Source: Phenylobacterium aquaticum (lineage in GTDB: Bacteria; Pseudomonadota; Alphaproteobacteria; Caulobacterales; Caulobacteraceae). From it: 64,000 nt of DNA. Position numbers and translations under genes: made by a program. The DNA lies in the NCBI RefSeq assembly GCF_022695515.1, contig NZ_JALDPT010000002.1:182855-246854 (forward strand). Direction: 5' to 3'. The notes under the pieces were generated by a model. The model saw only the letters and a program-made list of their open reading frames with translations, searched no databases and had not been told where the DNA came from. This document shows, piece after piece, positions 34,870 to 43,837 of the stretch; position 1 is the first letter of the stretch; each line of letters opens with the position of its first letter.

Positions 34870-36648
34870 TTAGGCGAACACCATGACGTCGGGATCGGCC
34901 GGCTCGGCGAACAGCCGCTCGACATCGGCGGCCCGCAAGGACCTGGCGAGCGCCTGGGCGATATAGCCCTTGTCGGTGATCTCGCCGGCGTTGGCGTCCG
35001 GCGCCGTAGGCAGCACCAGGGCCCGCGCCACCCGTCCGCCGGAGCCCTTGGCGCGGGCGTTGAGCGCCGCCACCCCGGCGCGGACGGCCGCCGCGATCTC
35101 CTCCGGCGCATGGCCGGGCTTGGGATAGAACAACAGGCCCAGCGTCTCGCGGCCCTCGCCGCAGACCACCGCGTCCGTCACGGCGTCGCCCACCGCGCCC
35201 ACCGCCTGGATGCGCAGTTCGCCCACACTGACGAAGGTGCCGCTGGCCAGCTTGAAGTTCTCAGACAGGCGGCCGTCGAAGGCCAGGCCCTGGGCCGGAT
35301 CCTCGGGGTCGATGAAGCGGGCCGCGTCGCCCAGCCGATAGAAGCCGTCCTCGTCGAAGCTGTCGGCCGAGACCTGGGTCAGGCCCAGATAGCCGCTGGT
35401 CACCTGCGGACCCTTGACCCGGAACTCCAGCTTGTCGCCGGCGGGCGCCAGCTTCACCGCGGTGCCCGGCAGCGGCAGGCCCATCAGGCCCATGCGATCG
35501 TTGGTCCAATGGACATTGGCCGCCGTCGGCCCGGTCTCCGTCGCGCCATAGCCGCTGGCGAAGCTGATCTTCTCGCCCACCGTACGCACGGCCACGGCCT
35601 GGATGCGGTCGCAGATGTCCTGGCCGAGATTGGCGCCGCCATACTGCATGACCCGCACGCGGGCGAAGAACTTGCGCGCCAGGTCCTCGTCGCGCTCCAG
35701 CTCGCCGGCGAACAGCATCCAGCCGGCCGGGACCATGTTGTGATAGGTGGGCGAGATCTCTTTCAGATTGCGCACCGTCTCGGCGAAGCGGCCCGCCACC
35801 GGCTGGCCGGCGTCGATATAGACCGTGCCGCCGCGATGGGCGGCCATGTGCAGGATCGCATTGGCGCCCAGGCTGTGGCTCCAGGGCGCGGCGTTGACGA
35901 TCACCGGCGGGTCCGGATCGTCGAAACAGGCGGCGACCTGGGCGGCGTTGGTGGCGATGTTGCGGTGGCGGCAGATCACCGCCTTGGGCCGGCCGGTGGA
36001 GCCGGAGGTCAGCAGATATTTGGCGGTGTCGTCCGGGTCGGCGCTGGCCGCGGCCGGGGCGGATTTCAGCAGGTCCGCGAAGCTCACATCGCCGGGCCGC
36101 GGGTTGGCGGCCGCGATCACCGGCAAGCCGGCCAGGAACGGCGCCTCCAGCGCCTCTCCGAACAGGGCGGCGTCCTCAGTGAAGATGGCGGCCGGCTGCA
36201 GCACCTCCACCGCGTGGGCGAGCCTCGCCAGATTGGCGCCCGGCAGGCCGTACTGGGGCGAGACCGGCGCCGCCGGCATGCCCTGGCTCATGGCCGCATA
36301 CTTGATCAGCGCATGGTCGAGGCCGTTTCGGGCCAGGATCAGCAGCGGCCTCTTGCTCACCACGCCCAGCGCCCTAAGCCCGCCGGCCAGCGCCATGACC
36401 TGCTCATGCGCGGCGCCATAGGTCAGCTCGCGCCAGCCCTCGCCGGACCGCTCGGCCAGCCAGACCCGGCCGGGATCGCGCTGCGCCCAATGGCCCAGCG
36501 GACCGGTCATGGTGGCGAAGGGGGCGACCACCGGGGTCGGGTTCGTCAGGATCATCACCCCGTCGGCGCGGCGCTCGACCTCCAGGCGCCGGGGCGCGTA
36601 GCGGGGGTCGCGGAAGGGGGCGGTCTGGGTGCGGATCTCGGCGTCCAT
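34870..36648 (-). CDS. Feruloyl-CoA synthase-like AMP-dependent ligase
   Basis: 592 residues from ATG 36648 (MDAEIRTQTAPFRDPRYAPR). Adenylation motifs are YLLTSGSTGRPKAVICRHRN and ASGYGATETGPTAANVHW. The conserved segments VVAPFATMTGPLGHWAQRDP, MVPAGWMLFAGELERDE and SENFKLASGTFVSVGELRIQ resemble feruloyl-CoA synthases, which activate hydroxycinnamates for side-chain shortening. The adjacent LysR gene (11-base gap) suggests control by an aromatic acid. No clear feruloyl-CoA hydratase-lyase is beside it, so the physiological substrate is uncertain and no symbol is given. Confidence 0.85.
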   Translation of the reverse strand: MDAEIRTQTAPFRDPRYAPRRLEVERRADGVMILTNPTPVVAPFATMTGPLGHWAQRDPGRVWLAERSGEGWRELTYGAAHEQVMALAGGLRALGVVSKRPLLILARNGLDHALIKYAAMSQGMPAAPVSPQYGLPGANLARLAHAVEVLQPAAIFTEDAALFGEALEAPFLAGLPVIAAANPRPGDVSFADLLKSAPAAASADPDDTAKYLLTSGSTGRPKAVICRHRNIATNAAQVAACFDDPDPPVIVNAAPWSHSLGANAILHMAAHRGGTVYIDAGQPVAGRFAETVRNLKEISPTYHNMVPAGWMLFAGELERDEDLARKFFARVRVMQYGGANLGQDICDRIQAVAVRTVGEKISFASGYGATETGPTAANVHWTNDRMGLMGLPLPGTAVKLAPAGDKLEFRVKGPQVTSGYLGLTQVSADSFDEDGFYRLGDAARFIDPEDPAQGLAFDGRLSENFKLASGTFVSVGELRIQAVGAVGDAVTDAVVCGEGRETLGLLFYPKPGHAPEEIAAAVRAGVAALNARAKGSGGRVARALVLPTAPDANAGEITDKGYIAQALARSLRAADVERLFAEPADPDVMVFA

Positions 36649-36659
36649 GGGCGACAGGC

Positions 36660-37613
36660 TTAGCCGCCGGTCCGGGGGGAAGCCAAGCGAAGTCTGTCGG
36701 CCTCGGCGACCTCGCCGCCGTCCCACAGGCGGGCCAGCAGCCAGCGGCCGGCCGGGCCCAGGGCCTCGGATTTCCGCCGCGCCGCGACCACCGGCAGGCG
36801 CGGCATGCCTTCGCGTCCGTCCCAGCGCAGGGGACGCAGTTCGATCAGCCGGCCGGCCGCCAGATCGTCGGCGATGGTGTGGCGGGGCATGCTGCCCCAG
36901 CCCAGCCCGGCCAGCAGCATGGCGTGCTTGGCCCCCAGGTCGGCGAGCCGCCAGGTCCGCAGGGACACCACGCCCCGGTCCTGGCCATGGGTGAGGCTGG
37001 AGCGGTCGCTCAGCACCAGCTGGACCTGCTCGCTCAGGAGATCATCGCCCAAGGGGCCGTCGTGCGCAGCCAGCGCATGCTGCGGCGCGCAGACCGCCAC
37101 CAGCTCGACCTCGGTGACCTGGGCGGCGACCAGCTCGTCCATCCGGTCGGCGAAGGACACCACCAGGCCGATGTCGACCGCGCCGTCGAGCAGCACCTGG
37201 GCGGCGGCGCCCAGGGTCTCCACCCGCACCCGCGTCTGCACCGTCGGGAACATGGCCTGGAACTCGGTGAGCGCGCCCAGCAGCAGGCACATGGGAAACA
37301 TGGCCTCGACCACCAGCGAGATCTCCGGCTCCAGCCCCTGGGCCATGCCGCGGGCCTGGGAGCGGAAGGCCTGGACATCGTCGACGATGCGCTGCGCCCG
37401 CGGCAGCAGCGCCCGGCCGGCCTCGCTGAGCGTCGGGCGATAGGCGCTGCGGTCGAACAGCTCGACGCCCGCTTCCTCCTCCAGGTTCTGGATCTGATAG
37501 GTCACCGCCGACTGGGCGCGGCCCAGCGCCCGCGCCGCCGCCGAGAAGCTGCCCGCCTCGGCCACCGCCAGGAAGGTCTCCAGCTGGATCAGGGTGGGGG
37601 TATCCATGACCAT
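36660..37613 (-). CDS. LysR family transcriptional regulator
   Basis: 317 residues. The winged HTH at residues 8-65 reads LETFLAVAEAGSFSAAARAL, then GRAQSAVTYQIQNLEEEAGV. The effector domain follows from about residue 90. The start is ATG 37613 or 37607. It is divergent from the dioxygenase gene with a 72-base AT-rich gap, the usual LysR arrangement, and also leads directly into the feruloyl-CoA-synthase-like gene. It may control both sides, in response to an aromatic compound (inference). Confidence 0.93.
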   Translation of the reverse strand: MVMDTPTLIQLETFLAVAEAGSFSAAARALGRAQSAVTYQIQNLEEEAGVELFDRSAYRPTLSEAGRALLPRAQRIVDDVQAFRSQARGMAQGLEPEISLVVEAMFPMCLLLGALTEFQAMFPTVQTRVRVETLGAAAQVLLDGAVDIGLVVSFADRMDELVAAQVTEVELVAVCAPQHALAAHDGPLGDDLLSEQVQLVLSDRSSLTHGQDRGVVSLRTWRLADLGAKHAMLLAGLGWGSMPRHTIADDLAAGRLIELRPLRWDGREGMPRLPVVAARRKSEALGPAGRWLLARLWDGGEVAEADRLRLASPRTGG

Positions 37614-37685
37614 CCAATATTCCGATTGAGATTATCTAGTTTATCCCAGTTTTTTTGATGCTTGGCCATGACCAGATAGGCCGGC
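37614..37685. promoter_or_regulatory. AT-rich divergent promoter and likely LysR operator
   Basis: The 72 bases between the LysR and dioxygenase genes are strikingly AT-rich for this genome (AATATTCCGATTGAGATTAT, then TCTAGTTTATCCCAGTTTTT). LysR regulators bind T-N11-A sites in such gaps. ATT-N9-TAT-like matches are present, but no single operator can be fixed by eye. Confidence 0.5.
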
Positions 37686-38492
37686 ATGAGCCAGCGCCTT
37701 CCCACCCTCTTCATTCCGCACGGCGGCGGTCCCTGCTTCTTCATGGACCCGCCGGCCCACGCCCCGCATCTCTGGGACAAGATGGCCGCCTATCTGCGCG
37801 GCCTCGCCGACGCCGTCGGCCAGAGACCCAAGGCCCTGCTGATCATCTCCGGCCACTGGGAGACCGAGCGGCCGACCCTGAACGTCGGCGCCCGCCCCGG
37901 CATGCTGTTCGACTATTACGGCTTCCCCGAGCACACCTATCGGCTCAGCTATCCGGCGCCCGGCGCGCCGGAACTGGCCCCGCAGGTCCAGAGCCTGCTC
38001 GCCGAAGCCGGCTTCGCCTCAGACCTGGACGCCTCGCGCGGTTATGACCACGGCGTCTTCATTCCGATGATGCTGTCCTATCCGGACGCCGACATTCCCG
38101 TCCTGCAGCTGTCCCTGCAGCAGGATCTCGACCCCGCCCAGCATCTCGCCATCGGTCAGGCCCTCGCCCCGCTGCGCGACGAGGGGGTGCTGATCATCGG
38201 CAGCGGCATGAGCTTCCACAATCTGCGCACCTTCTTCGGCCCGGCCGGAGACGCCGAGTCCGAGGCCTTCGACGCCTGGCTGGCCGAGGCCGCCACCAAC
38301 GCCGATCCGCAGGTCCGCGCCGCCAAGCTCGCCGCCTGGGACCAGGCGCCCTACGCCCGCGCCGCCCATCCACGGGAGGAGCACCTCCTGCCCCTGATGG
38401 TGGCGGCCGGCGCGGCGGGAACCGATCGCGGCCAGCGCACCTATTCAGACCACCTGGGGGGCAAGGCCCTCTCAGGCTTCCAGTTCGGCTGA
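37686..38492 (+). CDS. Class III extradiol ring-cleavage dioxygenase, DODA/YgiD type
   Basis: 268 residues. The metal ligands of the LigB/DODA fold are visible: TLFIPHGGGPCFFMDPP (His12), SGHWET, YDHGVFIPMML and GSGMSFHNLRTF. E. coli YgiD cleaves 4,5-DOPA; here a catechol-type substrate is likely but not defined. It is divergent from LysR, and a YceI gene follows after 32 bases. The link with the ligases on the other strand suggests an aromatic-compound module. Confidence 0.92.
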   Translation: MSQRLPTLFIPHGGGPCFFMDPPAHAPHLWDKMAAYLRGLADAVGQRPKALLIISGHWETERPTLNVGARPGMLFDYYGFPEHTYRLSYPAPGAPELAPQVQSLLAEAGFASDLDASRGYDHGVFIPMMLSYPDADIPVLQLSLQQDLDPAQHLAIGQALAPLRDEGVLIIGSGMSFHNLRTFFGPAGDAESEAFDAWLAEAATNADPQVRAAKLAAWDQAPYARAAHPREEHLLPLMVAAGAAGTDRGQRTYSDHLGGKALSGFQFG

Positions 38493-38524
38493 ACCCTTAC
38501 CTCCCCAAACCCAAGGACGCTTCC

Positions 38525-39136
38525 ATGACCAAGACCTTCGCCCTGGCCGCCTTCGCCGGCGCCGCCCTCATCTCCTTCTCCGCCCCCGCCCTGGCCCAGG
38601 TCTCCACCGACCCGACCACCGTCCAGGCCGGGACCTATGCGCTCGAGCCCAGCCACGCCCGCGTGGTGTTCTCCGTCTCGCACATGGGCTTTTCGACCTG
38701 GTACGGCGACTTCGCCAAGCCGACCGGCAGCCTGACCCTCGACCCCAAGGCCCCGGCCGCCGCCAAGCTGGACGTGACCATTCCGGTCGCCAGCGTCACC
38801 ACCACCAACACCGTGCTCGACGGCGAGCTCAAGAGCGCCGCCTGGTTCGACGCCACGACCTATCCGACCATCACCTTCCACTCGACCAAGGTGGTTCCGA
38901 CCGGCGCCTCGACCGCCAAGGTGACCGGCGACCTGACCTTCCACGGCGTGACCAAGCCGGTGACCCTGGACGTGACCTTCAAGGGCGCGGGCTCCAACCC
39001 GATGAGTAAGGCCTACACCATCGGCTTCGACGCCAAGGGCTCGCTGAAGCGCTCGGACTTCGGCGTGAAGACCTATGTCCCGCTCATCGGCGACGACGTC
39101 GACCTGCTGATCAGCGCCCCCTTCGAAAAGAAGTAG
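38525..39136 (+). CDS. YceI family periplasmic protein
   Basis: 203 residues. A signal peptide ends at APALAQ. The YceI lipocalin-like beta barrel follows: YALEPSHARVVFSVSHMGFS, then KSAAWFDATTYPTITFHSTK, and DLTFHGVTKPVTLDVTF. YceI barrels bind polyprenoid or amphiphilic lipids. It is probably in one transcript with the dioxygenase (32-base gap). Function here unknown. Confidence 0.95.
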   Translation: MTKTFALAAFAGAALISFSAPALAQVSTDPTTVQAGTYALEPSHARVVFSVSHMGFSTWYGDFAKPTGSLTLDPKAPAAAKLDVTIPVASVTTTNTVLDGELKSAAWFDATTYPTITFHSTKVVPTGASTAKVTGDLTFHGVTKPVTLDVTFKGAGSNPMSKAYTIGFDAKGSLKRSDFGVKTYVPLIGDDVDLLISAPFEKK

Positions 39137-39276
39137 GGCCCTGGGAGACGATGGTCCCCCATCGTCTCCTGCCCCCCGGTTGGCGCGCGGGGCGAGTCTG
39201 GTAGACACTCGGGCGAACGACAGGTCGGCGGCCGCGCCTCGCGGCGCGCTGGCGCCGCGCTCGCCCAGAGATCGAT

Positions 39277-41013
39277 TTGACCCGCCCCTCCGTCCCGGAC
39301 GCGACACCCGCCCTGTTCCAGCAGGCGCTGGAGCACCATCAGGCCGGCCGGCTGCCCGAAGCCGTTGAGGCCTATGGCCGGGTGCTGGATCTGGATCCCG
39401 ACCATCTCGGCGCCTACGTCAACCGCGGCGCGGCGTTGCGCCGCCTGGGTCAGCCGGACGCGGCCCTGGCCAGCTATGACGCGGCCATCGCCCGCGACCC
39501 GGGTTTCACGCCGGCCCATTCCAATCGGGGCAATCTGCTCCAGGAGCTCGGACGGTTCGACGAGGCCAGGCTCGCCCTGGAGACCGCCTGCGCGCAGGAT
39601 CCGGCCGACGCCGCGGCCCAGAACAATCTGGGCAATACCTTGCTCAGCCAGGCCCAGCCCGAGGCCGCCCTGGCGCGGTTCGACGCCGCCCTCGCGATCC
39701 GGCCGGACTACGCCGCCGCCCACACCAATCGCGGCCTGGCCCTGGCCCTGCTGCGCCGGCCGGAGGAGGCCCTGGCCAGCTTCGATCGGGCGCTGGCCCT
39801 GGCGCCGCCCGACGCGGTCACCCTGTCCGGGCGCGGCCAGGTGCTGCTGGACCTCCAGCGCCCGGACGACGCCCTGCCCTGCCTGGAGGCCGCGGTCGCG
39901 CGGGATCCGCGCAATCCCGTCGCCCGGATGCGCCTCGGTCACGCCCAGACCCATCTCGGACGCCCGGACCAGGCCCTGGCCAGCTACGAGACCGCGGTCG
40001 CCCTGGCCCCGGGCTCGGCGGACGCGATCTTCAATCGCGGCCTCGCCCTGCTGGCCCTGGACCGCTTCGAGGCGGGCTGGCGGGACTATGAGTTCCGCCT
40101 CGCGACCGACGATTTCGCCCGCCAGGCGGCCGGCCTGGTCTCCGCGGACCTGCGGGCGGCGATGGGCCCCGCCCCGGATCTCGCCCAGATCGCGGGCCGC
40201 AGCCTCCTGGTCGTCGCCGAGCAGGGCCTGGGCGATACGGTGATGTTCGCCAGCATGCTGCCCGACCTGATCGAAACGGCCGGCCCGGTGACCCTCCTGT
40301 GTCCGCCGCGGCTGACGCGCCTGTTCGCGGCGTCCTTTCCCGCCGTGCGGATCGCCCCCCTTGGCGCGGATGCGGACCTCGCCCGCTCGGTCGACCACGT
40401 GCTGGCGATCGGCAGCCTGGGCCGGCTGTTCCGCAATCGCCCCGACAGCTTTCCAAAACGCCCCTATCTCACCGCCAGCTCCGCGGCCCTGGCCCGGTGG
40501 GCCCAGCGCCTCGGCCCGCCCCGAACGCGCCTGCGGGTCGGCCTCGCCTGGCGGGGCGGTGTCCCGCAGACCGGCGGGCGCGACCGCTCGATCGCGCTCA
40601 CGGACCTGCGCCCCCTGCTCGAGCTGCCGGACTGCGAATTCGTCAGCCTGCAACATGGCGACCCGGCGGAAGAGATCGCCGCGATGAACGCGAGCCTCGC
40701 GCGGCCCATCCACGCCTTCTCACCCCAAGCAATTGATAATTTTGAGGATCTGGCGGCCCTGGCCCAATCCCTGGACCTTGTCGTCACCGTCCAGACCGCA
40801 CTCGTCCATGTCGCAGGCGCCGTCGGCGCCCCGACGCTGGCCATGACCCGGCGCGTCGCCCCGTTCCGCTACGGCCGCAGCGCGCCGACCATGCCCTGGT
40901 ACGGATCGGTCAGCCTGATCCGCCAGGACGAGACCGGAACCTGGGGGCCGGTCATCCGCGAGGTCGCGACCCGGCTGAGCCAGCCCATGGAAGCTTGGAC
41001 CTTGCCGCGATAG
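39277..41013 (+). CDS. TPR-glycosyltransferase protein (module 1 of a five-module array)
   Basis: 578 residues, TTG start at 39277 after CGCCCAGAG. Residues 11 to about 285 are eight 34-residue TPR units, the last merging into a linker (FEAGWRDYEFRL). Residues about 305-565 form a GT-B/GT9-like domain with AEQGLGDTVMFASMLPDL (Glu315), LRVGLAWRGG, DCEFVSLQHGD, and VVTVQTALVHVAGA (Gln506 where related proteins often have Asp). TPR-GT fusions are known to glycosylate proteins; FlmG, the Caulobacter flagellin glycosyltransferase, has this layout (recalled). The target here is unknown. A short AT-rich codon patch (about 40729-40750) stands out. Confidence 0.85.
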   Translation: MTRPSVPDATPALFQQALEHHQAGRLPEAVEAYGRVLDLDPDHLGAYVNRGAALRRLGQPDAALASYDAAIARDPGFTPAHSNRGNLLQELGRFDEARLALETACAQDPADAAAQNNLGNTLLSQAQPEAALARFDAALAIRPDYAAAHTNRGLALALLRRPEEALASFDRALALAPPDAVTLSGRGQVLLDLQRPDDALPCLEAAVARDPRNPVARMRLGHAQTHLGRPDQALASYETAVALAPGSADAIFNRGLALLALDRFEAGWRDYEFRLATDDFARQAAGLVSADLRAAMGPAPDLAQIAGRSLLVVAEQGLGDTVMFASMLPDLIETAGPVTLLCPPRLTRLFAASFPAVRIAPLGADADLARSVDHVLAIGSLGRLFRNRPDSFPKRPYLTASSAALARWAQRLGPPRTRLRVGLAWRGGVPQTGGRDRSIALTDLRPLLELPDCEFVSLQHGDPAEEIAAMNASLARPIHAFSPQAIDNFEDLAALAQSLDLVVTVQTALVHVAGAVGAPTLAMTRRVAPFRYGRSAPTMPWYGSVSLIRQDETGTWGPVIREVATRLSQPMEAWTLPR

Positions 41014-41038
41014 TCTGGCCCGTCGCCCAGAGGTCTGC

Positions 41039-43837
41039 TTGCCGAATCCGCCCGCCCCCCAGGACTCCCGCGCGCTCTTCCAGCAAGCGCTCGGACTCCA
41101 CCAGGCCGGCCAGCTGATCGACGCCGTCGCCGCCTATGATCGAGTCCTCGCCGCGACCCCGGACGATATCGCCGCCTGGAGCAATCGCGGCGTGGCGCTG
41201 CGCGGCCTGGGGCGGCTCGATGAGGCCCTGGCCAGCTATGACGCGGCGATCGCCCGACGCCCCGACCACCCCGACGCCTACACCAACCGGGGCAATGTGC
41301 TTGTGGATCTCGGCCGCTTCGACGAGGCGCGGGCCAGCCTCGAGACCGCCTGCGCGCTCAAACCCCGGGATGCGACGACTCAGAACAATCTGGGCAGCGC
41401 CCTGCTGAGCCTGGGCCGGGCCGAGGAGGCCCTGGCGCACCTCGACGCAGCCGTCGCCCTGAAGCCCGACTACCCCACCGCCCGCTACAATCGAAGCTTC
41501 GCCCTGTTCGCCCTCGACCGCTTCGCCGAGGGCTGGCGCGACTATGATCAGCGCCAGAGGACGTCGCCGCCGCTTTGGCAGTGGGGGGATCTGGCGACCC
41601 CGGAGGTGCGCGCCGCCGTCCGGCCGGGACTGGAAATGTCGCAGGTCGCGGGCCGCCATGTCCTGGTGGTCACCGAGCAGGGCGTCGGCGACGTCATCAT
41701 GTTCGCCAGCATGCTGCCCGACCTGATCCGGGTCGCGGGACGGGTCAGCCTGCTGTGCCAGCCGCGCCTCTGGCGCCTGGTCTCCGCCGCGTTCCCGGGC
41801 CTGACCCTGGTTCCGCCCGGCGCCACGGCCGAGGCGGTCGCGCAAGCCGACCATGTGCTGCTCATCGGCAGCCTCGGCCAGCTGTTCCGCCACCGCGCGG
41901 AGGACTTTCCGAAGCACCCCTATCTCTCCGCCCGCAAGGCGGTCCGCGACCGCTGGGCGGCGCGGCTCGGGCCACGGTCCGCCCGCTTGCGGGTGGGCCT
42001 GTCCTGGCGCGGCGGCACGCCCCAGACCCGGGCCCAGGACCGGTCCATCGCGCTCGCCGACCTGCGCGCCCTGCTGGACCTGCCCGACTGCGAATTCGTC
42101 AGCCTGCAATATGGCGACCCACGTCCGGAGGTCGCCGCGGTCAATGCCGACCTGGCCCGCCCGATCCGCTGTTTCGATCCGCAGGAGATCGACGATTTCG
42201 AGGACCTGGCCGGCCTCGTCCAGTCGATGGACGTGATCGTCTCGGTCCAGACCGCCCTCGTGCATGTGGCGGGTTCGCTGGGCGTCCCGACCCTAGCGAT
42301 GAACCGCCGGGTCGTCCCCTTTCGCTTCGGCGCCGACCCCACGGCCATGCCCTGGTACGGCTCTGTCGAGCTGATCCGCCAGGACGAGACCGAGACCTGG
42401 GGCCCGGTCATCCGAAAGGTCGCCGACCGCCTGGCCCGCCTGGCGCCCGCCGATCCCCAGGCGCTGTTCCAGCAGGCGCTGCAGCATCACCGCTCCGGGG
42501 ACCTCGCCGCCGCCGTCGCCGCCTATGACCGGGTGATCGCCGCCGATCCCGACCACTTCGCCGCCCTTGGCAATCGCGGGGTCGCCCTGCGCCGCCTCGG
42601 CCGCACGGGCGAGGCCCTGGCCAGCTACGACGCGGCCATCGCCCTTAAGCCGGACTATGTCGACGGCCACGGCAATCGCGGCAACCTCCTGCAGGACCTT
42701 GGGCGCTATGGCGAGGCGCGGGCCAGCCTGGCGCAGGCCTGCGCGCTCAGGCCGGACGACGCCAAGCTCCACAGCCATCTGGGCAACGCCCTCGTGGCGC
42801 TCGGCCGACCGGAGGAGGCCCTGGCCTGCTATGAGGCGGCGATCCGGCTCAAGCCGGACTATGTCGACGCCCAGTTCAATCGCGGCCTCGCCCGGCTCGC
42901 CCTGGGCCGGTTCGCCGAGGGCTGGCGCGACTACGACCTCCGCCTGAAGACCGAGCCTTATCTGGAGCAATGGGCCGGCCTGGTGTCGCCGGAGGTGCGC
43001 GCCGCCGTCCGGCCAGGGCTAGCGCTGTCCGACGTTGCAAACCGCCATGTCCTGGTGGTCACTGAGCAGGGCGTCGGCGACGTCATCATGTTCGCCAGCA
43101 TGCTGCCCGATCTGATCCGGGTCGCAGGGCGGGTCAGCCTGCTGTGCCAGCCGCGCCTGCAGCGCCTGGTGTCCGCGTCATGGCCCGGCCTGACCCTGGT
43201 CCCGCCGGACGGTGCGGCTGAGGCAATCGCCAGCGCCGATCACGTGGTCCCGATCGGCAGCCTCGGCCAGCTGTTCCGCCACCGCGCGGAGGACTTTCCG
43301 AAGCACCCCTATCTCTCCGCCCGCAAGGCGGTCCGCGACCGCTGGGCCGCGCGGCTGGGGCCACGGTCCGCCCGCCTGCGGGTCGGCCTGTCCTGGCGGG
43401 GCGGCACGCCCCAGACCCGGGCCCAGGACCGGTCCATCGCGCTGGCCGATCTGCGCCCCCTGCTGGACCTGCCCGACTGCGAGTTCGTCAGCCTGCAATA
43501 TGGCGACCCGCGTCCGGAGGTCGCCGCGGTCAATGCCCATCTGGCCCGCCCGATCCGCTGTTTCGATCCCCAGGAGATCGATGATTTCGAGGACCTGGCC
43601 GGCCTCGTCCAGTCGCTGGACGTCATCGTCTCGGTCCAGACCGCCCTCGTGCATGTCGCGGGCGCCTTGGGTGTCCCGACCCTGGCCATGAACCGCCGGG
43701 TCGTCCCCTATCGCTATGGCGCCGACCCCGCGGCCATGCCCTGGTACGGCTCCGTCGAGCTGATCCGCCACGACGAGACCGAAACCTGGGCGCCGGTCCT
43801 CCGACAGGTCGCCGATCGCCTGGCCCGCCTGTCGCCG
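41039..43837 (+). repeat. Tandem in-frame duplication, period 1,389 bases
   Basis: Corresponding positions of modules 1 and 2 (for example ATCGGCAGCCTCGGCCAGCT at 41864 and 43253) are 1,389 bases apart, exactly 463 codons. Runs such as 41864-41957 and 43253-43346 are identical at DNA level, while TPR-coding parts differ more. This suggests a recent duplication or ongoing gene conversion within the GT-coding part. The third module (from 43838) and the flanking genes are more diverged. Confidence 0.85.
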
